DNA of 64,000 nt, taken from Cercis canadensis. Its lineage: Eukaryota; Streptophyta; Magnoliopsida; Fabales; Fabaceae. Location: positions 1,358,869 through 1,422,868 of the forward strand of contig QAOA01005271.1 in assembly GCA_003255065.1 (NCBI GenBank). Direction: 5' to 3'. The notes beneath the pieces are model-generated. The model was not told where the DNA came from. It saw only the letters and a list, made by a program, of their open reading frames with translations, and searched no databases. Positions 47,131-59,968 of this stretch are shown one piece after another. The position numbers were made by a program, and so were the translations under genes. Within the stretch, counting starts at the first letter, position 1. Each line of letters starts with the position of its first letter.

Positions 47131-47835
47131 TNAATTCTACCGTCTAGATTGAAAAGCTACTTCTTGTGAACCTCTCCACTAAATTTCAGCTCGATCTAAC
47201 GGTGAATGAGTCTATTTTTCAGTTAAATGAAAATTTATGGTTTTAATGTGAATGGGAGAGAAGTGAGTAAAAGCTAGGGAGTAGTAATGGAAAACATTTT
47301 AAAGCTGTTTTGACTTTCAATGCCTCTAGTTTAGTAGACATTTTTTCAGCTTAAGAATTTTAGAAACAATTAGGTTAATATAAAAATAATTTTATTTATT
47401 TTTTACTAATGACTTCACTTTACATAATATAAAATAAAGAAAAATAGAGACAAAAGTTAATGTTGTCAAGCACAAGATAGATATATTCATAATTAATACC
47501 CACCACACACACGTTTTAGGATCCGTTGATATCGGTCTAAGAATTTATTATACTTATTATTATTTAATAACTCTTTGTAGAATAAGCACTAATCAGTCGA
47601 CTATTAAATCATGAGTAATTAGTATGCGAATTTCACGTGCAAAATTTCAAAAGCATTTAAATTTGTAATTATTTAATCATATTGTTGACAGTTGCTTCTA
47701 TTTTTAGAAGTGTATTACAGGTCAGCATATGAAATAAATTGATAAGTAGGAGTTCATTCCAAATATTATGAAATTTTATATTTATGATTTACGTGATGAT
47801 AACTTTTAATCCAATGATACATTTTGTGAAAACCA

Positions 47836-48653
47836 CTTTTCATAAAATATCACTAATGATGTAAGGTTAACTCAACTCTTCAACCAATGTTACTGTAGTT
47901 TTTTTTTTTTTTTTAAAAAAACCCGGATTCTCCATAATTAACCTTACAATAGTTAAAGTAAACATATCTAATTTTTTGCTTCGTATATTATTTTATTAAG
48001 TTCAAAGTCACATTATTCTCCATAATTACTAATCTTTATGTTGTTTATGACGCAAGTCATAATTTTTATTTATTTTTTATCTATAAAAATGTCAAATTTG
48101 TCTCTATTTGGTTGTGATTCACAGGTTGATCGCTACTTCCTTCCATGCCTTTCCATAATTATAATGAATTGACAATTCATAACAAAGAAAATTGAGAAAA
48201 ATAAATAAAAAGAAAAAGAAAAAGGATTTTTTATGAGAGGAGTTCATTTGACTATAGGAGGAGACCAAGAACGACGCTTTTAAAGTCGGCAATTTGACTT
48301 AAATAATGTATTTGAATAAATTATTTATATAAATAGAATACTTTTTAAATTATTTACATAAAAGAAGTATTTTTAAATATTTTATTAATTTTTTAATCCA
48401 AATTTAAACACGCTTTTGCCAAAAATAAATTACGTTTTTATTAAAATTAAGTCACGTTTTTACTAAAAATGTATTCTAAGTGAACACACAACTCTTATTA
48501 GGTTCCACTTTTTTCAAGAAATGATTACACTTTTACTAAAATTAAGTCACATTTTTACCAAAAACGTGTTTTAAGGAAACATGAAACTCTTAACTCTTTT
48601 CATAAAATATGACTAATGATGTAAGGTTAACTTAATTCTTCAACCAATGTTAT
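47836..48653. repeat. 58-bp direct repeats bracketing duplicated segment A
   Basis: CTTTTCATAAAATAT(C/G)ACT to TCTTCAACCAATGTTA occurs at 47836-47893 and 48596-48653 with about three differences. The interval between them is the first copy of the 0.7-kb segment. The repeats are too long for a target-site duplication and may reflect a local rearrangement. Confidence 0.7.
47891..48592 (+). repeat. Duplicated intergenic segment, copy A
   Basis: Matches 49378-50120 in the same orientation with many substitutions and small indels. It begins TACTGTAG plus a T-run and runs through AAACCCGGATTCTCC and ATTGAGAAAAATAAATAAAA to the AAACTCTTA boundary. Divergence shows it is a true old duplication. Confidence 0.85.
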
Positions 48654-49377
48654 CATAACAATTCCTATAAAAAAAAAAAAATGTTATCATAACAATTTGT
48701 TCTATACGAACCATACTCAGGCAAACACAACCCAATTCAATTTTTATTTAATCTCTTAATTGGCCTTCATGTGCTAACATTAATAACTCTTTCCCATCCA
48801 TTATAAGCCAACCAGAATGTACTACCCCTCTCTTTCTTGATAGTTGATATGCAGCACCCCCACTACAATGGTCTCTCTCTCAGCCTTCTCCTTCTTCTTC
48901 TCATCGAAACGCCATGAGAAAAAACGAAAAAGAACCAAAACCAAGGCCAACAAGACTCACACCCATCTTTGCTGAGATCAAACAACCAAAACATATAGGA
49001 GCAAAGTACTAGAAAACCAAAACCAAATAAAAAAGAACAAACAAAAACCATCTCTCAAATTTAGAAAATTTTCCCCAACGGAAAATTATTCTTTCTTTGC
49101 AGAGTCAAAGAATAAAAATAAAATAAAAATTACTGGTATGCGTTATCAGTGGGGGGATGCGTTTCGAGTTTCAGATACATACCCGAAATAGGTATGCCCC
49201 CATTTCCACGTTTTGGTGCTTCATAGCATTTCTACCAGTTTTTAAATTTTAATCAGTTTAATAAGTAAGTAATTACACTTTCAAAATTTTAACATTTAAT
49301 TACGTCATCATTTTGTTGAAAACTTATTTTTTTCTTCGTGGAATACCAATTAAATTCACATTCTTCACCCCAAACAT

Positions 49378-50120
49378 TACTGTAGTTTTTTTCATTTTTT
49401 CTTTTTTAAAAAAACCCGGATTCTCCATAATTAACAATAGTTGAAGTAAACATATCTAATTGTTTGCTTCGTATATTATTTTATTAAGTTCAAAGTCACA
49501 TTATTCTCCATAATTACTAATCTTTATGTTGTTTATGACGCAAGCCATGATGATCCATGACTGTGATATCTTGTTTGTAATTTGTACAATCTATAAAAAT
49601 GTCAAATTTGTCTGTATTTGGTTGTGATTCACAGGTTGATCGCTACTTCCTTCCATGCCTTTCCATAATTACAATGAATTGACAATTCATAACAAAGAAA
49701 ATTGAGAAAAATAAATAAAAAGAAAAAGAAAAAGGATTTTTTATGAGAGGAGTTCACTTGATTCTGGCAGGAGACCAAGAACGAAACTTTTTAAGTCGGT
49801 AATTTGATTGAAATAATATATTTGGATAAATTATTTATATAAATAAAGCATTTTTTAAATTATTTATATAAAAATGTATTTTTAAATATTTTATTAATTT
49901 TTTAATCAAAGTTTAAATACCCTTTTATCAAAAATAGGTCACGTTTTTATCAAAATTAGGTTACGTTTTTATCAAAATTAGGTAACGCTTTTGTCAAAAG
50001 CGTATTCTAAGTGAACACAACTCTTATTATGTCACACTTTTTTCAAGAAATGATTATACTTTTACCAAAATTAGGTCACGCTTTTATCAAAAGTGTGTTT
50101 TAAGAAAACACGAAACTCTT
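49378..50120 (+). repeat. Duplicated intergenic segment, copy B
   Basis: Partner of 47891-48592, about 1.5 kb downstream. It has an extra stretch near 49548-49590 (GATGATCCATGACTGTG) missing from copy A, and its right part lies inside a foldback element. Confidence 0.85.
49936..50001 (+). repeat. 22-bp minisatellite, three units
   Basis: Units AGGT(C/T/A)ACG(T/C)TTTTATCAAA start at 49936, 49958 and 49980. A fourth isolated unit occurs near 50073. They lie inside the foldback element. Confidence 0.8.
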
Positions 50121-50266
50121 ATTGGAATATTACTAAAATATTCAAAAAGTGCATATTTTATGTAAATAGTNCACGCTTTTATCAAAAGTATGTTTTAAGA
50201 AAACATGAAACTCTTATTGGAATATTACTAAAATATTCAAAAAGTGCATATTTTATGTAAATAGTT
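50077..50266. repeat. 94-bp direct repeat around the N at 50171
   Basis: 50077-50170 and 50172-50266 match with two or three differences. The right copy starts straight after the N. Confidence 0.8.
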
Positions 50267-51471
50267 TAAAAAGTGTCCCATTTGTGTAAATAGTTTGTCT
50301 AAATATATTATTTCAGTCAAATTACCTTCTAAGTCAATCCATAAGGACCCTCCCTTTCTCTTTTTCCCTCTCTTTATATGGAGGGAGAAGACATTTCTAG
50401 ATAGGGTTTAAACCCAGCCATAAGTTTACAGACAATGTTGATATTTATGTGTAGAATGGTATTTGGTACATCTATATGTAAACTGTGTAAACAAGAAATC
50501 ATAATTAAGACATAACCACACACAAAACAATTAATATTTACAAATGAACTGAATGATATAGTTTTATGCGATACCTCCTACATTACCTATATGCATCAGC
50601 TTCTTCTTCTTGCATTAAATGTTTGTTGAAAATGTCATTAAAAAATTATGTATTTTTATATTTAATGTAAAAATACATTTGTGCTTCTCTGATATTGAAT
50701 CATAAATAATCTTTAGGTTTGCATAATGATTAAATAAAATATTTATATAATAAATACATGTTCAGTGAATTAGCTTCACATTTTAAGAAAATAATTTTGT
50801 TCAGCAGAAAAATAAAAGAAAAGAAAAGAAATAATTTTTTAGATAAAATAAAACTTTAGAAATTATAAACATTGTAGTTTAAAATGATTTCAATTAATGA
50901 TTTTTTGGAAGCTTTATTTTATTATGAACATGTTTTACAATCTTTTTATTTTTTTAAAATATAGGTGAAACCAACTTAAAAGAAAAAATAAAATAAAAAT
51001 GATCGTGGAGGAATTTAATTTTATATGAAGGATGACTTTGTTGTGAAGCCATGGACTCTTGTTTTGTTTTTTAGAGATGTGGTTGACCTTATATTATATG
51101 AAGCAGGAATGACTTAAAAGGTTTCCAACCGCGGATTGAATGTCAACTCTTTTGCTGTATTTGTCATGTTATTATCCACCGCGTTCCATGTAATGACATG
51201 ATTAAAGTTCAATTATATGAGGAGCTGTAGTGTAACACTGTACGGCTTGTAGTAGTATTTGTGATTTGTGAATTGTGGTGAGGCCCCCTCACTTTATCAT
51301 ATTTATACATCTATCTCATAAATGTTTGAATTTTATATTAGTCTACCCAGACCCAAATTAGTGGCTACTGTTTATTCTAAAATTAGTGAGCCCAGAAGCA
51401 GGAGGGTGCTGTCCACTAATTAGTGGATTCTGGGTTCATAAAACATACAATAAATCAAGACGAAACTCAAG

Positions 51472-53190
51472 ATGAGTTGCTGTTCTGCCATGGCGTCCCT
51501 TCTTAATGCACCTTCCTTTATTCCTCTGCAACAAAAGGTAATTTTGTTTTGAAGTTCCTACTATTTAGTAATCTCACAGCATCAGATGTTATTTTACTCC
51601 TTCAGCTGCTGACATATTTACATTTTGTGGAACCTCATGATGCTTTACTACGAGGTGCAAATTAGAGGATTTCCGATACATGAATTACTGTTTTCTGTTG
51701 TTGTTAGAGTGTTTAAGATTCCAGTTCACTACGAATTGAAAGATGCTCAGGAAATCAGTTTCCATGTTATCCATGAAATCTGGCAATCGAGTCTTTTTGT
51801 GGGATTCTCCTTTTCTATAATGATTGCATGATTTAAACTTGCTGCTCGATTCCCCTTCATCCAATGGTTTGATTGGTTTTATATCTTGACACGTCTTTTC
51901 TTTTTTTCTTTTTTTATTGAAAATATAGTCAGTTATAGATTACAGAAAAGGGGTAGAAAAAAGTACTGTTTTTTGGCATTTCATGGTAATCAGGTTGACC
52001 AAAAATCGTTATCGAACAGATTTCACAAACCTTGTACCTCCCAAGTTGTTGGAAACTTTGAATTGAGGCAATTGCTATTTTATGTAGTGATCATGATTGA
52101 CTTCATAGGAGAAAGCAATGGTTCTTGGTAGTATGGTTATGTTTTGCTGTCTCATTTTAGATGCCCACTCTACTTTATTAATGATAAACTGGAGCGGTTC
52201 ACAATCTCTACGTTATTCCATGAATTTGCATTTGATAATATAAGCACCTTGCTTCTTCACTGAATACACTTGTTCATTCTGCTGTATCCCTCTTTTGTTG
52301 TAGGCGAATCAGGTCAGCTTCCCAGCCATAACCACAAATATCCAGTCCAAATTTTATAATGCTAGTGTGAGAAATGGTAGACCTCATGTGCCTAGTTTGA
52401 CAGTAAAAGTCCAAGTGGCTGTTGAAGGAGATGTAGTTGAGAAAGAACCAGTTAGTGTCATTGAAGAAAGCGGTATGTTATTTATTGACTATTGTTCATT
52501 TCCAGCTTTATTCATGTGTTTCAGACATGTCTTTGTTTATCTGCATTGCGCTTTGGGTTTTTACTTGGTTTGATTCCATGCATATCTTTATAAGTCTGAT
52601 CATTGCCACTTGCTCCTATTTTTCTCAGATTATGGGGTTGTTAGTGTTCACCATGTTGGCATTCTGTGTGAAAACCTAGAAAGATCACTTGACTTTTATC
52701 AAAACATTCTAGGTATGTCAGCTTCTTCATTCTATTATCTGCTGTATACAGTTTGTTTAACAGGAAGCAAGTATTTGAACGAGCAATTTCGATGAAACTA
52801 GGTCTCAAGATAAATGAAGCAAGGCCACATGATAAGCTCCCATATAGGGGTGCGTGGCTTTGGGTAGGTTCTGAGATGATTCATTTGATGGAGCTTCCAA
52901 ATCCTGACCCTTTAACAGGAAGACCTCAACATGGGGGTCGAGACCGTCATACTTGTATCGCAATCCGGGATGTGTCCAAGCTGAAAGCAATTCTTGATAA
53001 AGCTGGTAATTCTCCATTCCTTGTATATACCTAGTAGTTCACCACATCCTAGTGGTTCTTAAACGGTTTCTTTTGGTGCCTTTTCTGTGTTATAGGTATC
53101 CCCTATACACTTAGCCGTTCTGGAAGACCAGCAATTTTTACGAGGGATCCAGATGCAAATGCTTTAGAGTTTACACAAGTAGATGTATGA
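51472..53190 (+). CDS. Glyoxalase I-like VOC-superfamily protein, probably plastid
   Basis: Exons: 51472-51537, 52304-52472, 52629-52712, 52802-53005, 53096-53190. They total 618 bases and encode 205 residues. The first 70 residues are rich in Ser and poor in acidic residues (MSCCSAMASLLNAPSF...), like a chloroplast transit peptide. A single VOC domain follows: SVHHVGILCENLERSLDFYQ, WVGSEMIHLMELPNPDP, GGRDRHTCIAI and PDANALEFTQVDV. The four usual metal-ligand positions are filled (His near 86-87, Glu in MELP, His in RDRH, Glu in ALEF), so metal-dependent lyase-type chemistry is possible, but the substrate need not be methylglyoxal-glutathione. From memory it resembles At5g57040. The exon 4 acceptor (AAACTAG/GTCTC) is weak, yet the stronger upstream TTTAACAG would shift the frame. 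Confidence 0.9.
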
Positions 53191-54103
53191 ACTTTCGGGT
53201 ATTCGTTGGATGAATTTCCATGGTCATGCCCTTGTTGTTCCATGCTCTCAAAGTCATCCGAAAGAGATGTACAGATGATTGCATATATGTTATGTAAAGG
53301 ACAAGGGATAGTAAGTGGTAGCGAAGTAGCATGCTATGCAGACGCTGGAGTAGAGCACTGGCTCATCTAATTTTGGGCAACCAGATGGTGTTGGCTTATA
53401 TTATATGTATAGGAATAAATGGAAAATAAATAATGAGAAATAATGTGGAATGAAGAATCCTTAATAGCTTATGGCAATTCAAGAACAAACTAAACTATTA
53501 AATTTTGTATATGTTGAAATAAATATGAGTAAGTTATTTTTATATTTCATCAACAGAACCTGTAGAATTACTTGTAATTATATATAGGATAGTTAACATA
53601 TCAACTGTTTTTTGGACTTGGATTATGCCCTTGATGATACTGCTTCCTTCTTGTTGGCGCTTTCAACCAACAAGAAAGCCTTTCCCGAATTATAGCGGTT
53701 TGATGATACCATTACCATTACTATAAAAGTCTACGACAATGGACTGAAGGAGACACATGAACATAAGCGGGCAAGGGAGGGGAAAAGAGGGATAAGACAT
53801 GGCAAACCAAAAGGCTTTAACTGGCTCAATAGCATAAAAGACAACACGTACTCTTCCAACACTTCTCAAATGGGATATATATTATTATAGAAGGGTTAAA
53901 GAAAACTTATGTACAACTCAAAAACAATTTACATAGGATAATAACCACCTGAGTTCCTAAATAGTTTTGTAACCCTTTTATGCTAAACAAATTCTGACAG
54001 TCTTAAGCTGCATGTTAAGTATGTTGAAAGAGGGTGTGAAAGGAATTCTGAACAGGGAACATACTTGAATGATGTATGATTCAATGATCATGTCTAAGGA
54101 TTG
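53191..54103. other. Gap between two convergent genes
   Basis: Holds the 3' UTRs of the VOC gene (plus) and the USP-kinase-U-box gene (minus). A perfect 10-bp stem with a 9-base loop lies at 53648-53676. No coding exon. Confidence 0.5.
53414..53419 (+). terminator. Candidate poly(A) signal of the VOC gene
   Basis: AATAAA 224 bases after the stop codon, with further AATAAA-like words just downstream. Confidence 0.4.
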
Positions 54104-57100
54104 CTAATTGTAGAAGGTCACACCTGATCTCCACTCCTGAATGGCAGAACGTAGCGTGTGGTTTGGAGTCAGCACTGAATGCTGGAGTCTAAGCTTTGTC
54201 ACAGGTGACACATTGTGTTTACTAAGCCATGCCTTGATTGCTCTGTACTCGTAAGTAAAACCATCCGCAGCAATATGTGGATCATTCATTATTTCCTGCA
54301 GTAATCACAAGTTACGAAAGAATGCAGAAATATGACTGAATATGATCACAAACATATTAAAATACATTAATCATAGTTATATCAGAAGAGTGCGACATAT
54401 TACCTGAAGGATTGGGCAATAATACTGGCTTGGTGGAGATATATTATTTCTTCCTATCTCTGCACTTGCATTTGCAACATCTGAAAGCCGTTTGAGTAGT
54501 GGGAGAACTTCAGTGTCAAGATCTGGTCTATCTCTGCATCTAAGTGCCGAGCATTTTAGGGCAATTTGAGCCAGTTCTGCTGTCTCAGCCAGAGGCCAAT
54601 CTCCAGCTGATTTATCTAGTATATCACGGAAGGAACCATTTGTAACTGCATTTTCAACAGTTAAAATGATACCACGTGCATGGCAAGATGTTATCATCTG
54701 AAGAGTTATAACTCCCAATGCGTATACATCTGATTTTGGTCGAACAGTGCCAGTTCTCTGATACTCTGGATCCATGTAGTGCAGAGTACCAGCAAGCACT
54801 GATTCTCTGTACTCTGTGATATTGTCAGGCACAACGTCTAAAAGGAGCTTTGCCAATCCAACATCTCCGATTTTGCTCACATAATTCCTGTCTAACAAGA
54901 TATTACCAGGTTTCAAATCTCGATGAACAATAGGCTCTGGTTTTGAATTATGCAAGAATGAGAGCCCACAAGCCACTTCAAAAAGCATACGGAATCGAAT
55001 GAACCAGGGAAGTGGGGTTTTTCCATTTTTATTGAGAATATAGTCCTCTAGGCTTCCATTTTCCAGGTATTCATAAACAAGGCAACCATTTTCAGGACAG
55101 GCTCCCAGCAGCAAAACCATGTGAGGATGGTGTAGCTGACTTAGAATCTCAACCTGCAAGAAATGGAAGAGAACAGAAAGGAATGATTCTCTCATGATTA
55201 CAGCAACAAGTATGTGAATCAACTATAGCATGCTTCAAAGCAACTTGAGATGGGCGAGTTTATAACAAAATGAGAAGTAAAGGAGCACGGATTTGACACA
55301 TGAAAACTTTTTACACCAATGAGGTATCAAAGGATAATCGGGAGATATAAGATTGTGAATATTACACAAGCCCAAAGCAAGGGGCTTCTCTTAGCAAACT
55401 GATAAAAGAGAACAAAGAATAGATCCTGTACAAGAAGCTAGATCAGTCAAAAGAATCACCTAATTGGTAGCTTCCTATGAGTCCAAACTTTTTCTCTGGG
55501 GTTGTGGGCTTGTAAGTTCTAAAGTTTCACAGGATTTAAATATTGGACCTTCCATGTAGCAGGTCTTAGAATAAGACATATCTATTCATACTTAAGATTT
55601 TCTTAAGAATCAAACAACTCCATCAAATGAAAATGAAATGTTAAAAGGAGTTCAGTTTGGTTCAGAAACTTCATTCTCATTTAAAAAACTTCAAAAAGGA
55701 AAAAGTTGGAAAAGAAAAAAAAACCTCCTTCAGAAACTCTTCTTTCTTGTTAATTGCACCCTGCTGCAGAACCTTTACAGCTACTGGTGTGTGATCAAGA
55801 CTGCACTTGTAAACCTTCCCATACCCTCCTTCACCGATTACATTATCCTCAGAGAAGAAGTTTGTTGCTAGCTCGATTTCATCCATGGTGTACTTTCTGT
55901 ACCTCTTATCTTTTAAGAGTAATGTATCAATTATCCTCTGTTTTTCTATGGATTCTTTAAGGACACTCAGTTCAGCTATCTGCCTTTCATAAGACTCCTT
56001 AGCAAGCATATTTTTTGCCTCCTCAAGTTCCTTCATGACTTTTAAATGCTTTGCTTTCTCTTCAGCTGCGATCTTTGTCAAGGTCTCCTCTCTTTCCAAG
56101 GCAGCATTTACCCTTCTTGTGTCTTCAAGACATTCAGAAGAAAGTAAAAGGGCCTGCAAGTTGGGCAAACATGTAAAAAGAGCTGAGTGACAAGTGATAG
56201 AGACATAAATTGCTCTTTGTTGGCATATATATGTGGAGTGCCAAGTTTCAATATATAAATATTACTCCAATTCAAGCAACTGTACCCCAGTGAAGCAAAG
56301 ATGGCTGTCACTTTCAAGAACTTAAGTTTTTGATCAAAACTTAATTGAAATTAAAAGGAGGGGGGAGAAGGGAGGAACCTTTTTGAATTTGGAGAGGATG
56401 TGAACAGTTACTCTCTCAATATATATATTTGGGATATTGAAACCTTAAGGTTTTTGTGGAGGTCTTGTTTATGCAAAGCTTAATTTAAAAATACTCAGTG
56501 AGCAGTATTAGATGTTTTCCAAAAAGAGGACTTTTTTCATTCTCACATAAATTCACAAGTATTTTCAGAAACATTTTTGAAATCATCAGCTTAGGTATTG
56601 ATAACAGGGGAAAAAACAGAAATTCTGTAGTTGAAATAGATAACCAAACATGCATTTCCTTCTGCAAACAGTAGAAAGATTATAAGAATATCAAACTCTC
56701 ACCTTGTTTTGAGCATGAACCAACTCTTCACAAACCTGTTTGTACATGGCAATGGTATTCTGCAACTCCAGCTGCAGTTGTTCTACTTCTTCTTCAATGG
56801 TCAACTGCATACACACCATGTGAGCACCACTGCCAAGCTGGAGGATAAAAAAATAACAGCACAGCAGAACCTAATTAATTAATATGAACAAGCCAAAAAT
56901 GAAAATTACCTGCTCACATGGTGCAGAAGGGATGGAATCAAATGAGCTGATACTAATAGTTCCAGCATCATCTCCAGGGTTTTCAGGATTTCCTTCCTGA
57001 ATTATGGTGGCCTTTGTAAAAGAGCTCATTCCACTAGATGTTTGCCAATCGTAATTACACTCTGATATTGATGAAAATCTGAGGGTTTTGAAAAGATTAG

Positions 57101-59237
57101 GTTCTGTTGAGGAAGATTTAAGACCAGACATTTCTCTACCAATGCTAGTGCCATTTTTACCATTATCCCTTTGAGTAGACACGGAGGATCCAAGGCCAGT
57201 CTCTGTCAAATGAAAATTGAAACAATAAAAAATATGACAACTGCCCCTATAAAAATTTATATGCAGGACATGGATTCTATGTGACATATGATTAAATATA
57301 GACATTAAGATCTTAAATCCTAATCATGTCTGTCATACCACTGGAGGGTGAAGTATCAGCTAACTTTGATATTATTCTATCCCTAGCTACAAGATAAACA
57401 TCGCAATTGTCAGGAGCAAATCTTAGAACAGTTGTTGGAACCCCGGGCCCTTTTAGCTTCCTGGGACAAGAAAAAAAATGATAAAATTAGGAGAAGCTTA
57501 CAATGAAAGCATGCTCTGAAAATCTACAATAATCAATTAATCATTACTTTTCCTTCACCAAATTCAAGAGTTCTTTTTCAGAACTACAAAAGTAACAATG
57601 AGAAGTTTGTCTAAGAGAGTGCAGCTTCACCAAATTCTGTTCCATTACAGGCATAATGTCAAGACTCCTCATTGAGAAATACTATCTTGAGTTGACTTCA
57701 GCCCCCTAGGACCAATATATATATATATATATATGAGATCTCTCCCATCTTATTCATAATGCAGGACTTTAGACATTATGATATTCCCCCTTTATGGCTT
57801 TATGCCCCAGGCACGGAAGGATCCTTGACATTTGAACAAAAAAACCTCCTAAATAATATGGGAGTGGTAAGCTTTAATACTATATGTAACAAAAGAAGAC
57901 TTCAACTGAAAATACTGACTGAAGCTTTTTGACTACTTCGATATATATATCCACCTAATAGTCCCATCATTCTTCCAATGTAGGAATGTGGTTGTAACAG
58001 CAGATTTAAAATGCAAGTGCTGTTTCCAAATCGCAGAAACTCAAATTGAGACTTATACTACTCCACCTACTAGGTGATATATATCTATTGGAAATTAATA
58101 AATCTATTATGTCTATTGTATACAAGCTCATATGCATCTATAATTGCAATCCTCGTAAATTACATAATATGATACATGATCAAGAAATTATATTTGAAAA
58201 CATGATGTAAGATACTGTAACATATATGTTAGGACTATTATACAGGGATTAAAAAGAATAAAAGGGCAGAGTGATTGTTTTAATACTCTGATATCTTTGG
58301 AAACATATACCTTGTAATAAAATTTGAGGAGAAAGTGCCCATAACTAATGTTTGGATCCCTGACTCTGACATATATCTAACAAGTGTAGTTGCGGGATCG
58401 TCATCTTCTAGCAGCAATGTTTCCATCTACAAAAATTCCAGGTCAATTTTAATTTCTTACTAGTTAAATCCTGATACTACACTAAACAAGAAATTACACT
58501 CACTGTGCTTGTTTTACAGAGTTTCTTGAATGGAATAAAGATTGGTTCAAACTTTTCTTTCACATCCTGCACATATGCTGCTGCCACACCGGCATCCACT
58601 TTCTCAATGGGAATAAGCTCTCCAGCTGTTAATTGCAAATGCCAATACCAACAATGCATTAGTTATCAAAATCAGTCTCTTATCTGTAACACATTTGCAT
58701 CAAAGGTACTTGTGAGCAATCATGTGATTGCTCCATATCTCATTCTATTTTGCTAACTCTCCAACTTCACTAGCCCGCACACAAGGAAAAATTGCGTGCC
58801 CTATTGGTTTTAGTATGAATTTAATATAAAGTACTTGAAAATCCCTCCATTTTCTTGCACCTTCTGAGTAGCCAAGGCAAAGTCTTCAGACTATTGTGTG
58901 ATACTGCTATGCTATAGATAGTTCAAATATTTGGGGGGGAGTTCTCTTTGGAATTTGGGATACTTACATTTGGGGTTAATTTCTATTAATCATTATTCGG
59001 TATCCAAAATTTTAATATCATTTTCCTTTTCTATACTAGTTCTTAGGAGTCAAACAGCGAATAGTTGTAAGTCAAGCACATACACGGGGTTGGAATTGAA
59101 GTGATTTTGGGCATGACATGAACTAAGATGAACCTATCGGCTTGAGGCATAAGATTCTCCACCGCCCATTGGACAGCTCGTCGGCTACCCTTGCCTCCGC
59201 CGGAACCACCATTGACGGCTACAGCAACTGATCTCAT
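54104..59237 (-). CDS. USP-kinase-U-box receptor-like cytoplasmic kinase (RLCK-IX type)
   Basis: Putative protein kinase and E3 ubiquitin ligase in one chain. Exons in reading order: 59237-59084, 58625-58504, 58426-58311, 57460-57339, 57202-56910, 56804-56703, 56153-55725, 55153-54404, 54295-54104. They total 2280 bases and encode 759 residues. A UspA-like domain fills about 1-150 (SVAVAVNGG, ILVHVMPKITSIPTPSGE, TLVMGTFSSNFITR). A Ser-rich linker follows, then a coiled coil about 270-385 (EEEVEQLQLELQ, EEAKNMLAKESYERQIAEL). The kinase has GEGGYGKVY (from 410), K430 in VAVK, HRDLKPGN with D525, DVG instead of DFG at D543, and GTLHYMDPEYQ. The C-terminal U-box starts near 690 (YYCPILQEIMNDPHIAADGF) and ends at 759. 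Arabidopsis PUB34/35/51/52 share this order. The start is the first ATG in frame; a TTG upstream is excluded. Confidence 0.93.
57715..57734 (+). repeat. (AT)10 microsatellite
   Basis: Ten AT units in an intron of the USP-kinase-U-box gene. Confidence 0.85.
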
Positions 59238-59712
59238 CCCTCTCGAGGACCACCGCCGGCGACGCCACAAATTCTATAGTCGGAGTTTTAGTTGGGAGCA
59301 GAGAACACCGAGCTGATAAATGCCAAGTAGTCGGAAACGTGTATCTTGGTCAACTCACATGCTTGAGGCACTCCCTTTAATTATCCTTCGCCTACCGTTG
59401 AATTTTCAGCTTTCACAGGAACAATGCTGACCTTTTTTCGTTGAGACCACGACAGTCGTAATATCTCTTTTTTTTTTTTTAATTAGTAAAATAATTTGCA
59501 TTTTTTTAAAGTGAAAATCATTTCCAATTTCATCCACAATGCAAAGACAATTTTTTCTTTTTTGGTGAAAAGATGATATATATTTTTGGCACTTCCTTTG
59601 CACGTGTCTAGATATATGAGAAATAATTAAAATATTTTATGACGTTTGTTTATATATATAATTATTATATATAAAATAAATAATTATTTTATTTAATACG
59701 TAATTATAAAAT

Positions 59713-59968
59713 ATAAACATGTATAAACACAAATTTGTAAAAATATATTCTGGTGTTGTCACTATTAAAAAAGCATANGGCGAGCTTCTTTAAAATAATA
59801 ATATATATCCAACTTTTTTTACGAACCATTTATAGATTAGACATTTGGTATAATTTCAATTGAAATAATCTTATTAATGATTATTGCTGGTAATGCTCCA
59901 ACATAAACATGTATAAACACAAATTTGTAAAAATATATTCTGGTGTTGTCACTATTAAAAAAGCATAA
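59713..59968. repeat. About 65-bp direct repeat near the N at 59778
   Basis: TAAACATGTATAAACACAAA ... AAAAAAGCATA ends at the N and recurs about 190 bases to the right, ending near 59967. Here the overlap begins about 125 bases inside the right contig, as in the first scar of the window. Confidence 0.75.

Larger units (their letters stand above)
49798..50326. mobile_element. Long-inverted-repeat (foldback) element
   Basis: The left arm CGGTAATTTGATTGAAATAA continues into ATATATTTGGATAAATTATT. The right arm, read in reverse complement, gives GGTAATTTGACTGAAATAAT and ATATATTTAGACAAACTATT. Arms match over roughly 120 bases with moderate divergence. An N-scar at 50171 lies inside, so true length is uncertain. 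Copy A of the local duplication has the left arm but no right arm. Confidence 0.6.
45831..51471. other. 5.6-kb repeat-rich intergenic region
   Basis: Between divergent genes (HARBI1-like on minus, VOC protein on plus). It contains single Ns at 46489, 47132 and 50171, a left end of a GGTCCTC-type element near 46955-47130, two diverged copies of a 0.7-kb segment, a foldback element and a 22-bp minisatellite. 50350-51400 shows nothing recognisable. No coding exon is supported. Confidence 0.5.

Noticed and set aside
48863..49051. 62-codon minus-strand frame rich in Phe/Trp/Arg
   Set aside because: Low-complexity translation of CT- and A-rich DNA; no supporting signals.
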